Source of the DNA: Salvelinus alpinus | Taxonomy: Eukaryota > Chordata > Actinopteri > Salmoniformes > Salmonidae | NCBI RefSeq assembly: GCF_045679555.1 | Contig: NC_092092.1 | Coordinates: forward strand, 9,090,104-9,154,103 | Direction: 5' to 3' | DNA: 64,000 nucleotides | Part shown: positions 32,300 through 42,567 of the stretch, in pieces | How positions within the stretch are numbered: the stretch's first letter is position 1 | How the letters are laid out: each line of letters opens with the position of its first letter | Made by a program: the position numbers and the translations under genes | Notes under the pieces: generated by a model | Told to the model about the DNA's origin: nothing | What the model saw: the letters and a program-made list of their open reading frames with translations, nothing else | The model's database searches: none

Positions 32300-33472
32300 G
32301 GATTTTTTTTTTTTTTTAATTATTTAACCTTTAATTAACTTTAATTAAGATGTGCAGATGATGTGCAAGTAGAAATACTGGTGTGCAAAAGAGCAAAAAA
32401 GGTAAATAAAAACATTATGGGGATGAGGTAGCTAGTTGGATGGGCTATTTACAGATGGGCTGTGTACAGCTGCAGCGATCGGTAAGCTGCTCAGATAGCA
32501 GATGCTTAAAGTTAGTGAGGGAGATTGTCACGTAGAGTAGGCCAGAAGGCTAAACTGGAAAACCTAACCTCTATCAAAATAAAAAGATGGCGGAGCCGCA
32601 AAAGTTCTTCGGTGCAAGGGTGTTTATTTACATAGTGATTCCGGAACAAAAACAACAGTACTGCCATCAAACATATACCTTATGGGACAGCTAAAAACAA
32701 TGCTGCTCCATCAATAGCTCAATCCTAAATACCTCTCCATGAACTGAAAGAGAGGCTCCTTTTGTAGGGGTAGCCCCTCCCCTCAGAACAATTAACCCTA
32801 ATTAATTAAGCAATTACCTATTCAAACCTACATTTTCCATTCAACTAAACAGAAAGTATGTACATTGCAACACGTTTTTTTATGAAACAATATCCCAATC
32901 TAACATTTACAAAATTACATCCCTACTGACATAGTGTCTTTCAATATGCCCATTTACATTAATGAGCCATTCGGGACAGGCACTAAGTCAGCCCAATTCC
33001 CTTAGCTCGGGTCCTTATCCAGCATACCCGGAAGCTACAGAGATGGAGAGAGAGAGGAACAGAACAAACAAACAACGTGCTCATCCATAACATCGATAAG
33101 TATAATAAATATTATATTAAATATGAACACCTGTCTGTTTATTTCTTTATCCCATAACCGGTTACTGACGTAAGTGTGAAATGTATATACTAAGATAGAG
33201 AAATTAACTTGTGTGTCGACCCACATTGTTAACTTATCTGAGAACGGAGCAGATAGGAATGATGAATGTGTGCGTGCGTTAAAGTACCAAATGCTGCCCG
33301 CGGCCAGTGACGGACTTCTACGTCACAGAGATATAAGACTCCAACTTCAGCGATTTTTGCAATTTGTTCCAGTCATTGGCAGCAGAGAACTGGAAGGAAA
33401 GGCGGCCAAAGGGGGTGTTGGCTTTGGGGATGACCAGTGAGATATACGGCTTGGCTATCTGTATGCCTACGA
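32300..33472 (-). mobile_element. LINE-type fragment interrupted by a solo LTR
   Basis: The text from CTAGTTGGATGGGCTATTTA to GTTAGTGAGGGAGAT resumes after the LTR with ATAAGACTCCAACTTCAGCG through GGGGATGACCAGTGAGATAT. This is a familiar salmonid LINE-type repeat in inverse orientation. No intact frame. Confidence 0.6.
32526..33327. mobile_element. Solo LTR-like insertion, 802 bp
   Basis: Begins TGTCACGTAGAG and ends CTTCTACGTCACA, so the ends are also imperfect inverted repeats. GAGAT lies on both sides (32521-32525 and 33328-33332). No coding frame. TG...CA ends and a 5-bp duplication fit an LTR. Confidence 0.7.
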
Positions 33473-33900
33473 ATTGTTGTCTTCCTTTATTTCGAGAGAT
33501 ATGTTTATCCTAAACTGACTGTCATTTCATATTATTCCTAATAATTTCTCTTTATCTCCTGGAGTCCCAAGAAAAGCGAGACTAGGTCTACAATAGCTTG
33601 TTGTATACTTATGTAGAGCATTTTATTAAACTACTACAGCATGCTCTTGCTGGCTGAACGTAAATATCAGAAACCAAAAGAACGGGGGTGTATTCATAAC
33701 GCCTATTCTATTATTATTATTTTATTTATACTATTATTTTTGAACTGCGTCGTTGATAAGGGTGCAAAAGCAAGCTTTTCACTGTAAAGTCTACACCAGT
33801 TGTATTCGGCGCGTGTGATAAAAACAGTTATTGCATCATGAAGCATTCAAAACAAGACTTTTAAGAGGTTACTGTCTTGCTCTTTACTGTAAATCAGAGG
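33473..33900. other. Unassigned sequence with a LINE tail at 33770-33830
   Basis: GCAAGCTTTTCACTGTAAAG...TTGTATTCGGCGCGTGTGA is a plus-strand copy of the tail family seen inverted at 21838. The rest is unassigned. Confidence 0.45.
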
Positions 33901-33929
33901 ACTAATATCAATGCTATGCATGCCGTCTC

Positions 33930-34320
33930 TCTTGGCTAAAATGCCTTGGAAGGCATAGGCCCACTCACTTGGCAGCCAGGCCCACCCACTGGGGAGCCAG
34001 GCCCAGCCAATCAGAACGAGTTTTTCCCCACAAAAGGGATTTATTATAAAGTTTGTGGCACCATTCTCAGTTAACCGAAGACACTGTTGTGCATGAAAAG
34101 CCCAGGAGGCCGGCGATTTCTGAGATACTGGAACTGGCGCCTGGCACCGACGATCATACCACGGTCAAAGTCACTTAGGTCACTCGGTTTGCCAATTCAT
34201 TCTTGACGCCTGTCTATCTGCTCGATATAACAAGCCACGGCCACTGTCTGTAGGAGTGATCCATTTCTGTGAATGGGGTGGTGTACCTAATAAACTATCA
34301 GCTAAGTATATATGTAAGCA
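33930..34320. repeat. Salmonid dispersed repeat
   Basis: GGCAGCCAGGCCCACCCACT, GCCCAGCCAATCAGAACGAG and GGGGTGGTGTACCTAATAAA are texts I know from common salmonid/teleost repeats. No gene. Confidence 0.5.
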
Positions 34321-34321
34321 A

Positions 34322-34562
34322 TAAACCCCGAAGGGGTGTGTTATATGGCCAAAAGATACCACGGCTAAGGGCTGTTCTTATGCACGTGCCTGGACACAGC
34401 CCTTAGCCGTGGTATATTGGCCATATATCACAAACCCCTGAGAAGCCATATTTTCTATTATAAACTGGTTACCAATGTAATTACAGCAGTAAATATAAAT
34501 GTTTTGTCATACCCGTGGTATACGGACTGATATACCATGGCTTTCAGCCTATCAGAATTCAG
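34322..34562. mobile_element. Inverted-repeat MITE
   Basis: TACCACGGCTAAGGGCTGTT near 34357 mirrors CAGCCCTTAGCCGTGGTA near 34400; both lie between TATGGCC/GGCCATA. Confidence 0.75.
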
Positions 34563-34574
34563 GGATCAAACCAC

Positions 34575-35568
34575 CCAGTTTATAATCCCTTAATCAGAGA
34601 GGCAACAAAAGAGACCAAAGATAACCCTGAAGGAGCTGCAAAGCTCCACAGCGGAGATTGGAGTATCTGTCCATAGGACCACTTTAAGCCGTACACTCTA
34701 CAGAGCTGGGCTTTACGGAAGAGTGGCCAGAAAAAAAGCCTTAAAGAAAAAATAAGCAAACACGTTTGGTGTTCGCCAAAAGGCATGTGGGAGACTCCCG
34801 AAACGATGAGACTAAAATGTAGCTTTTTGGCCATCAAGGAAAACGCTGTGTCTGGCGCAAACCCAAAACCTCTCATCACCCCGAGAACACCATCCCCACA
34901 GTGAAGCATGGTGGCAGCATCATGCTGTGGGATGTTTTCATCGGCAGGGACTGGGAAACTGGTCAGAATTGAAGAAATGACGCATGATGCAAAATACAGG
35001 GAAATTCTTGAGGGAAACCTGTTTCAGTCTTCCAGAGATTTGAGACTGGGACGGAGGTTCACCTTCCAGCAGGACAATGACCCTAAGAATACTGCTAAAG
35101 CAACACTCGAGTGGTTTAAGGGGAAATATTTAAATGTCTTGGAATGGCCTAGTCAAAGCCCAGACCTCAATCCAATTGAGAATCTATGCTATGACTTACA
35201 GATTGCTGTACACCAGCGGAACCCAACCTAGGAGCTGGAGCAGTTTTGCCTTGAAGAATGGGCAAAAATCCCAGTGGCTAGATGTGCCAAGCTTATAGAA
35301 ACATACCCCAAGAGACTTGCAGTTGTAATTGCTGCAAAAGGTGGCTCTACAAAGTATTGACTTTGGGGGGGTGAATAGTTATGCACTCAAGTAAGTTTAT
35401 GTCTTATTTCTGGTTTGTTTCACAATAAAAAATATTTTGCATCTTCAAAGTGGTAGGCATGTTGTGTAAATCAAATGATACAAACCCCCCCAAAATTTGA
35501 ATTCCAGGTTGTATGGAAACAAAATAGGAAAAATGCCAAGGGAGGTGAACACTTTCGCAAGCCACTGT
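34575..35568 (+). pseudogene. Tc1/mariner transposase remnant with 3' inverted end
   Basis: The text reads the central and C-terminal parts of a salmonid Tc1 transposase: GVSVHRTTLSRTLYRAGL near 34650, then FTFQQDNDPKNTAKATLEW (second catalytic Asp) and SPDLNPIENLCYDL (catalytic Glu) near 35080-35190. Frames shift and stops interrupt (for example AAA TAA near 34750). The 3' end carries TTTCGCAAGCCACTGTA, the Tc1 inverted end, at 35552-35568. The 5' end and N-terminal DNA-binding part are missing. Confidence 0.88.
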
Positions 35569-35854
35569 ACACGTGTATAGTTAGATGTTGATGTTACAGC
35601 ACATAAACAGCAGAGGGCGCTACAGGACTCTTGTCCCACTCAGTTTTACAGCTCAACTACAGTTCCTGTCCTGGCCAGTCTATTGAGATACTGTAGATCC
35701 AGCTAATGTATTGATTACTCTCTCACTCTGTTGAGTCAGGTGTGGGTGTGCCTGCGTGTGTATTTGAAAAGGCCTTAGGCATCTTATTCTGTCACTTTCA
35801 TCTCCTCTCTTTCATTCCTCCCATCTTTCACAAATCTGAAAATACAAGATCAAC

Positions 35855-35912
35855 TCAAATCAAATGATATTTGACACATGCGCTGAATACAATACTTACA
35901 AGCCCTTAACCA
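35855..35912 (-). mobile_element. Short LINE tail fragment
   Basis: AACTCAAATCAAATGATATT...GCCCTTAACCAACAAT, same tail family as 21838 but only about 60 bases. Confidence 0.65.
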
Positions 35913-35917
35913 ACAAT

Positions 35918-36057
35918 AGAGATGGGTTCCGTTGGGACTATGACAGGGACACCTCTTACCTGCACACAATGGGCCAGGACAGGGTCAAAGCAGCCTACGC
36001 CCCCCCCCCCCCTCTCAACATCACCAGCCCCACACACTTCATTCCTCCTTCTCACTG
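35918..36057 (+). CDS. Possible exon of an unidentified gene
   Basis: After an AATAG acceptor-like site, one frame reads DGFRWDYDRDTSYLHTMGQD, RVKAAYAPPPPLNITSPTHF and IPPSHW, ending at a GTAAGC donor. The absence of stops, varied amino-acid content and a good donor make a coding exon plausible. I do not recognise the protein, and no partner exon was found nearby. It directly abuts a LINE tail, so the left boundary may be truncated. Confidence 0.3.
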
Positions 36058-36094
36058 GTAAGCTACTGCTACACACAACGTACACATTGCCTGC

Positions 36095-36160
36095 ACCAGT
36101 GGTTCTCAACCAGGGGTACCAGAACCCCTAGGGGTGTCCAAATGGATGGGACACCCGATG
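36095..36160. repeat. hAT-type end fragment
   Basis: CAGTGGTTCTCAACCAGGGG is a typical hAT inverted end; no matching right end nearby. Confidence 0.4.
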
Positions 36161-36197
36161 TCAAACATTTCTTTAAAATACAATTGCCTTTTTTTTC

Positions 36198-36210
36198 TTT
36201 TTAACAAGTG
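36198..36210 (-). terminator. snRNA 3' box-like element, U5 copy 1
   Basis: Just after the 3' stem the minus strand reads ACTTGTTAAAAAGAAAAA, in keeping with the vertebrate snRNA 3' box (GTTTNAAARNNAGA) that directs RNA 3'-end formation. Confidence 0.5.
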
Positions 36211-36215
36211 TAGGA

Positions 36216-36331
36216 AGCCCAGCCTTGAAGCCGGGCATCAATAAATTTGTTGATACTCATAATATTCCTCTCCACGGAAATCTCTAGTAAAAGGCGAAAG
36301 ATTTATGCGATCTGAAGAGAAACCAGAGTGT
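36216..36331 (-). ncRNA. U5 spliceosomal snRNA, copy 1
   Basis: On the minus strand the RNA reads ACACTCTGGTTTCTCTTCAG, then ATCGCATAAATCTTTCGCC and the invariant loop I CGCCTTTTACTA, followed by GATTTCCGTGGAGAGGAA, all diagnostic of U5. The Sm site is AAATTTATTG, a variant of the usual AATTTTTTGA, and the 3' stem is GCCCGGCTTCAAGGCTGGGC. Length fits the usual 116 nt. U5 acts in the U4/U6.U5 tri-snRNP, holding exon ends during splicing. Upstream and downstream control elements are present. The Sm-site change could lower function. Confidence 0.93.
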
Positions 36332-36379
36332 ACTACCGATAGAAACGAAACCGTTCCGACCGACTTCTCGGGCTTACCA

Positions 36380-36396
36380 TTCATAGTCATGGTTAA
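36380..36396 (-). promoter_or_regulatory. PSE-like element of U5 copy 1
   Basis: Minus strand TTAACCATGACTATGAA, 49-65 bases upstream of the RNA start. The same box, with one change, lies at the same distance from U5 copy 2, while surrounding text differs. Position and ACC-TGA-TGAA pattern fit a proximal sequence element bound by SNAPc. Confidence 0.7.
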
Positions 36397-36523
36397 ATGA
36401 AAAACAAAGCAAAGCTCTATACTGCGGATATATCACACACATACATAACAGTCCGCCACTGCAAATAAATAGTGAAGTTTGACAAGTGTCAATGCTTTAT
36501 AACTTGATGTATTATTCACACAA

Positions 36524-36545
36524 ACGAAATGCACGCTGGGCATTA
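36524..36545 (-). promoter_or_regulatory. Distal element with Staf/ZNF143-like site, U5 copy 1
   Basis: Minus strand ATAATGCCCAGCGTGCATTT, about 200 bases upstream, resembles the CCCA-rich Staf/ZNF143 site used in vertebrate snRNA enhancers. Conserved at the same distance in copy 2 (near 54630). Confidence 0.6.
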
Positions 36546-36889
36546 TAGAAATAACTTCCTGGTTTGACCCGTTAATTCGTTAAAAGTATTTAATCTGCAA
36601 CGCCAGTGTAATTTCAACAACTAAGAAGAGCAATGTTGCCGTAACAGTTTAGCTACCATCAAAAGTCTATCAAAATTGGAAACGGCGTTAGATTTATTTA
36701 TATTTGCCGACGGGACTAAATACAAGGCTTCTACATGGAGCATGCGCCGTAGAGACCAGCAAGCAACTTCTTCACAAGCCAGGCGAGAAGCAAGGGTGGC
36801 AAAAAAGATATTCAAATCCGCATGTAAATCGCTGGACTTTACACAATTGTATGTAACCACTGTCTGCAACAAGGTATCAACCTAGAAGT

Positions 36890-38085
36890 CTACAAGTAAC
36901 TCCATGATAACGTTTTGGTGTAAAATATTCTACCAACATGTTTTAACAGTTGTTTGACTTTTGGATTGCTCTGCTACTGGTGATCAGTGGCGATTTTAGC
37001 ATGTAAATCTTAGTTGTGCAAAAAAATTTAAAAAATTAGATGCAAAGCCACTACACACCATTTTGTTAGGCTTATGTGGTCAAAAAATGAAGGAAAATAC
37101 AAATCACGAGGAATCCACTTTTATTGACAATATACCGACGCACAGACAGCGCATTGAGCAAACAAAACAACCATCGCAATATCAACTGAAATTATTGTCT
37201 ATTACTGAACTTTTTGTTGAAAACAAAAATATACGAATGGGAAGAGACCGTCACTGGCAAGCATGGTTACAGACCCAACAACATTATATAGTATCTCCTC
37301 CTCGTGGAGAAAAGCACATGATATGATTATAATACACAAAGTAAGCAAAACAATAAAATCATTCCAACATTGCCTAAAATGATAAGATACAAATGATAAG
37401 CAATATAACAATTAAGATGTAGAAACTATGGCACAAGGGACCGATGAGTGGATGAGAGTGAAGCCGTCATTTTGATTAAGACATTAATGAGTTTGTTCAG
37501 CACTTTTGAAATGTACAGCGACAGAATTCAGAACATGGGCCATTCTTACAGTATTATTCTCCCTGTACACCAAGTCAGAACTGTAGGATAAATAACGGGG
37601 GCATATAAGCAGACAATGAAAGCTCTTACAATATTTGATGATGACATTTCTCTAAAACAGGCTATAGGCTACATGTGCACCACCAAGTCAGAACAATAGG
37701 CTAAGTTGTGACGGGGAGCGAGACCAAATTCTTCGCCTGTGGGAGGCGGTAAAAAAGTTTGGCATTTCTCAACTTTATGCAAATCACAAGCGAAGAACGC
37801 TGGGTGACCAATCACATTGAGATATGAACCTCCGCTATCATAGCTGGTCGTATTGACTTCAAGACACTGAATGGCATCAATGAAGCCTATGGATTGATTA
37901 GAATATAATATAACTTTATTGTTCCAAGGATGCAAGTGGTATATACATGTAGTTATTACCAAGCATGAGATCCCCACATTGTAGGGGATTTAGGGAGAAG
38001 GGGAGGGGTTCACCGACGCAGCTGATATAACCTATGGGATTTAGGGAGAAGGGGGGAGAGGGATGAAGTGAAGGAGGGTGACTGT
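36890..38085. other. Unassigned sequence; octamer and CCAAT near 37777-37812
   Basis: No gene seen. ATGCAAAT at 37777-37784 and GACCAATCAC at 37806-37815 form a promoter-like pair of the kind found before histone or snRNA genes, but neither follows within 300 bases on either strand. Confidence 0.35.
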
Positions 38086-38087
38086 AA

Positions 38088-38395
38088 TTGAGGAAATATG
38101 GTAGTTAAAGAGACAGTGCTCAACAGGAATCTGTGTATGTGTGTGTGGCCTCACCTAGTGTCTGGATTGCCTCCCCTGCTGCGTTGTTGGCCCCCAGCCG
38201 TGCAACATCCTGCAGAGCAGCAGACCTCTCCTCTGACACACGGCGGGGGGCTGCAGGTTCCCTCCTGGTCCTCGTGTCCATCCTCATGAAGTTATGCAGA
38301 ACACAGGTAGCCTTCACACATGCTTGAATTCTCCCAAGAGGGAATCCCAGATGGCCCTGGTCACACTCGCGACAATTCACCCAACCGTGCAGTGC
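38088..38395 (-). pseudogene. PIF/Harbinger transposase C-terminal fragment
   Basis: Minus frame 38380-38120 reads GRIQACVKATCVLHNFMRMD, the conserved VKATCVLHNF stretch near the end of HARBI1-type nucleases, then an Arg/Pro-rich tail. The catalytic part is absent, so this is a remnant. Confidence 0.7.
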
Positions 38396-38944
38396 CCTAC
38401 ACGGTAACTGTAGGCAATCGTTTTGAAAGAATCTCCAATTGCAAGGTACAATAAATATCTGTAGAAATATGTAATTATTAGACTTTTACATCCCCAGGTT
38501 ATTGTGGATTACTAACGTATAATATCTCCTATAACAAATCATGATAACATTGGACAGATAGATGCATGTGCAAACACGTGCATGTGTAGCATGTGACAAC
38601 AGCAGAATCATATTAAGGCCTTCATACAAACTTTCTATCCTGAATTCTTGACACCCAAATCGAATGTGCTGCTATATGTTGCCAGCACACCCAGAAGCGA
38701 GCCACTCTGGGCGGCAGGCGGCAATTTACCACGTACTAATGTACACAAGCCGCTAGCATGAGACACATGGGCTACCAACAGCTTACTACACAACATACAC
38801 TTAGTATTTCTTTCTTAGCTGCTGTATACATATCTCCCCGGTATATTACATCATTTATGTAGCAGAATACAAGACATATTTTTGGACGCACTGTTGTTGT
38901 GCTGTGCTCATTTGAACGTGGCGTCTGACATTCTCTGGATTTAT

Positions 38945-39116
38945 GGTGCATTCAAGACTGGGAACTCAAAAAAAGGTTGAAACATATTGTCTGTGAGCTT
39001 CAAGTCGGAGCTCTAGAAAGAGGCCCGAGTTCCGACTATTTTCCCAGCTGTGTTGAATGCGCCGAAGTCTGAGATTTTCCAATTCCGAGTTTCCAGTTGT
39101 TTTGAACGCGGCAGAA
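38945..39116. mobile_element. Palindromic MITE, relative of 31150-31385
   Basis: GTGCATTCAAGACTGGGAAC at the left is mirrored by TTTCCAGTTGTTTTGAACGC at the right. Confidence 0.7.
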
Positions 39117-39117
39117 G

Positions 39118-39330
39118 TCATGCTGGATTGACAGCAGGGCCAATGTTTTCAACCTTTTCTGGCCCATGGTGTTGCATGTGAATGTTTATCCTTTTAAGCT
39201 TGGAAAAGAGACCCTTAAACCCAGACTTGGACCACACACCCTCTCCACCGAATAACAGGCAGGGGAAGCAAAATAGTGATTGCTTTGCTACGCTTGCAGT
39301 TAGCCATTGATTAGTTCTAAACCACATTTT
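39118..39330 (-). pseudogene. hAT TTF-type zinc-finger fragment
   Basis: Minus frame reads WFRTNQWLTASVAKQSLFCF, PCLLFGGEGVWSKSGFKGL, the TTF finger of ZMYM1-like/hAT proteins (compare 1950-2100). Only this segment remains. Confidence 0.75.
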
Positions 39331-39855
39331 ATTTGTGATTTCCGACTTATGTAATGTTTATGTCCAATGGCCGAAGAGCACCGATACGTTTTATCTATAA
39401 TTTTTCTTAATTTGACAAGGATTGAAAAGGATTTTCCAGTAGATTGTCGACGTGATTCAAGATGACCGCTTGTCTAGCTTGCTAGCTAAGATTGTGAAAG
39501 TATCATGTTGACATGATCAATCCTTGAGCCTTCTTGGATGGGCACTTCTATGGCAGCACCCAAGGGGGCGTGAACTGCCTAGCTCTCCCTATAGATTTGG
39601 CGGTGACATAATGTCCCAATGAGTGACATAACACTGAGCCAATCACGGCGCAACTAGAGAAGATTAAACGCCTATGCTCTTTATTTCCGCTGGCTACCTC
39701 TCCACCACAGAAAGGACTGAGCTAGGCTGAAACACCTGCATTTTGGAACTGCCTTACTGAAGAAAGAGACCATGTTTGTATGTGGCTTTATTAGCTCAAG
39801 GACATTGTTTGCAAACTGATATGTGACATGAATTAATGCCAAAATAACATGCAAG
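39331..39855. other. Unassigned sequence with dispersed-repeat scraps
   Basis: Contains CCCAAGGGGGCGTGAACTGC and TAGATTTGGCGGTGACATAA, which look like known salmonid repeat text. No gene. Confidence 0.35.
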
Positions 39856-39861
39856 GCTCTG

Positions 39862-40110
39862 CCTGAAAGAAAAACAGTGAAGCACTGGATATCGCCTTAT
39901 TAGCTCACTGCCTAATAGGCCTACAGAAAAGTCTACCCAATTCACCTAAACTAAAGGCAAGGCCTTGTGATGATGTTCCTGTCTGTGAACCATTTTCCTC
40001 TGTTTCTACCCACAAACAAGTTATTTACAAGTTATTTAAGACATTTTGTTATAACAAATACCAGAATCTGGTTACTTTTAGGCTATCATTTATTTAGAAA
40101 TGATTTTGTT
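39862..40110 (+). repeat. Dispersed repeat shared with 59370-59650
   Basis: CTAATAGGCCTACAGAAAAG, TTTTCCTCTGTTTCT and ACATTTTGTTATAACAAATA occur in the same order in both places. No coding content. Element class unknown. Confidence 0.75.
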
Positions 40111-40129
40111 GGCTTGGTATCGCCAACCT

Positions 40130-40454
40130 GCTCCCTCACCACCGCTGGCATGGCACCTAGGTGAACGCACCACTGAAGTCACACTTTTGGGCACAGGGTG
40201 CCCGCCTCTCAATATCAGACACTGTGTTAGCACTGTTCATTAAGAATGTACCTGTTTAAAGGACTGAGTATTACAAGTTAGGGTAGGTCTTTTAAGAAGC
40301 CCGTTCGCCATGTAGTTAGTTGCTAAAGTAACATGTTGTTGGTTATTCACTCCCACACAAATGTAAGTTTAGCCTATGAAATGTTTACGGCAAAATGTGT
40401 ATATTCATTGGACAATATAAATTGGGAATTAATCTTACCAGGACAGTGGACGTG
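40130..40454. other. Unassigned sequence
   Basis: No gene or repeat recognised. Confidence 0.35.
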
Positions 40455-41892
40455 ACCTTCTTTGGAGTTTAACGGCAGTTGGCATCCATTATGTTGCATT
40501 ACTGCCCCCGACTGAACTGTAATATAAACCCATTTTACTTTGTGATACAAAATGGAAAAAGGGGGGGGGGAATGTACAAAAATAAATAACTAACCCTACA
40601 CTCATTAAAATTCCACTACTCGACCCTATCTGCTCCTGCACCATGCCAACGGCCTTGGAGGACGGGACACCACCACTCGACACACCCTGTAACTCTCCTG
40701 AAGTCAAATCTCATATACCCAAATACATCTCTGCAGCTGCCACCACATCTATTTTCTGTGATTTGCGTTCCATTTCTGCAATACAGTTGTTAACTATTGC
40801 TATGAACGCTAAGAAGCCAACCTTACTGAAGCATATATCAGTCATTGGCCGATCCCTCGGTGTTGGCACAGATCTACTACCCTTGACCCATCCTCCTCTA
40901 TTTTCTTCACTGCTTCAGAATACAACACTTTCTGCACAACTCTGACTCTAGTCACCTCAACCTGCCTCTCTCGCACCGGACGCTTCCGATCCCCAGCAAC
41001 ATCTGTATTTATTAATGGATCCTGTCATGGAACATTCTAATCAAGTGAGAGTGACTGTCATTTCTTCAAACAATCTTCTTTATTCAATATCGATTAATTA
41101 TTGCAATAATGAGGCTGGTCGGCACTACACCCTTGAGTGTTAGTAATCTAACCTTTACACAAATGCAGAGTACTATATATAGCTGACACTAAAAATACTT
41201 AGGTGGAACCAATCATGACTATCCCATGCAGACCAAGGAGCATCATAAGCCACTCTGGGTTCATCCAGTCGTTTTCTGCACAGGGTTGTTGTCTTAACCC
41301 CACCCTAGTTTGGTTTCCCAGATGCAAGGACGATTTAGAGACAATAAGGGATCATTCTACTCCTAAACTATCCCTAGTAAAACACATTCTTGTCTATGTA
41401 ATGCAGTGTTTAATTCATTTGTTAGCTCAACCATCTCCAGTGACCATACGCCCAGATTAGCTGCAGGGAAATATTGTAGAGACCATAAAAACAGACACTA
41501 ACAGAACAGAAATGACTTACTATTAGTTCAATATGAATTGTTAACCAGTAAAATCAAATAAATACGTAATTTTTCGCCCTCACAATCCCCATTAGCCCTG
41601 GGGTCCGGCAAAATTAAGGCAGTTAAACAATGGGCATCCCTATAGTCGACAAACACAACTTTATCCACCGAAACTACACAATCCTCTATCCCATGCCCTT
41701 CTACACATTCCCCACATTTTGGAATCTCCCTCCAAACTACTGCGACATGACCATAAACGTTGCAGCTGAAACAGAACAGTGGATTCAACAAAGGTTCTAA
41801 CAGGATAACTGATATATCCTAACATGACTTTGTCAGGTAGAGACTGACTCAAAAGGACAGTGACTCTGTTAATAAACCACGCTCACAACCTG
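40455..41892 (-). mobile_element. LINE ORF1 region (3' part), interrupted by a solo LTR
   Basis: On the minus strand 41852-41661 reads LPDKVMLGYISYPVRTFV and, in the next frame, NPLFCFSCNVYGHVAVVWRE and CGECVEGHG, the zinc-knuckle part of a fish LINE ORF1. After the LTR the text continues 41022 to 40600 and ends in the ORF1-ORF2 junction sequence near 40540-40455. Frames are broken. The upstream part of the same LINE lies beyond the Harbinger element, at 46345-46990. Confidence 0.7.
41023..41584. mobile_element. Solo LTR, 562 bp
   Basis: Begins TGTCATGGAACATTC, ends TTCGCCCTCACA. ATCC is repeated on both sides (41019-41022 and 41585-41588), a 4-bp duplication. It contains AATAAATACG near its right end. 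No coding region. Confidence 0.7.
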
Positions 41893-42116
41893 GGGCCTGT
41901 TGCACAAAAGTAGAATTAAGACATCCGGGATAAATGACTCAGCTGAGCTCAATGAAGCCAAAACATGTGCGTCCAGGCTTAATTGGTTGCACAAAGACCA
42001 AGCCAGGATGAGCAGACACGGATTCATTAAGCCAGGTGAAACCAATCCTGGATAGGTGCGCGCTCACGGCTCACTCAAATAGACCCCGCCACAGATCACA
42101 GATTAACTGATTTACC

Positions 42117-42536
42117 ATGGCAACTAGAGCCGCGTACTTTTCCCCGTCGGAAGCACAAATCCTCATGGAGGCATACGAGGAGGTAAAAGATATAATTAAG
42201 AAGAAAGGCAACACCACCACAGTGATAAAGCAAAGAGAAAAAGCGTGGCAAAGTATTGCAGACCGCCTGAATGCGTAAGTAGTGCACAATTACACACTCA
42301 CCGCTCCGCTGAAACATCACAATTACAATTCAAATATTTAATTCACATCTCCAAAAATGCAGTTGTACTGTAATTATGAAACGGTTAAATTTTTAATTGA
42401 AATGCACTGCAGATATGAGTGAAATTGTGTAAAGTAACTCCATCACACTGTATAAAGCTATGATAAATTTTTTGATATTTTTACTGAAAACAAGACAAAA
42501 ATACCAAGTAATTTTTTGCAGTGTGACTCCATTAAA

Positions 42537-42567
<31 letters not shown>

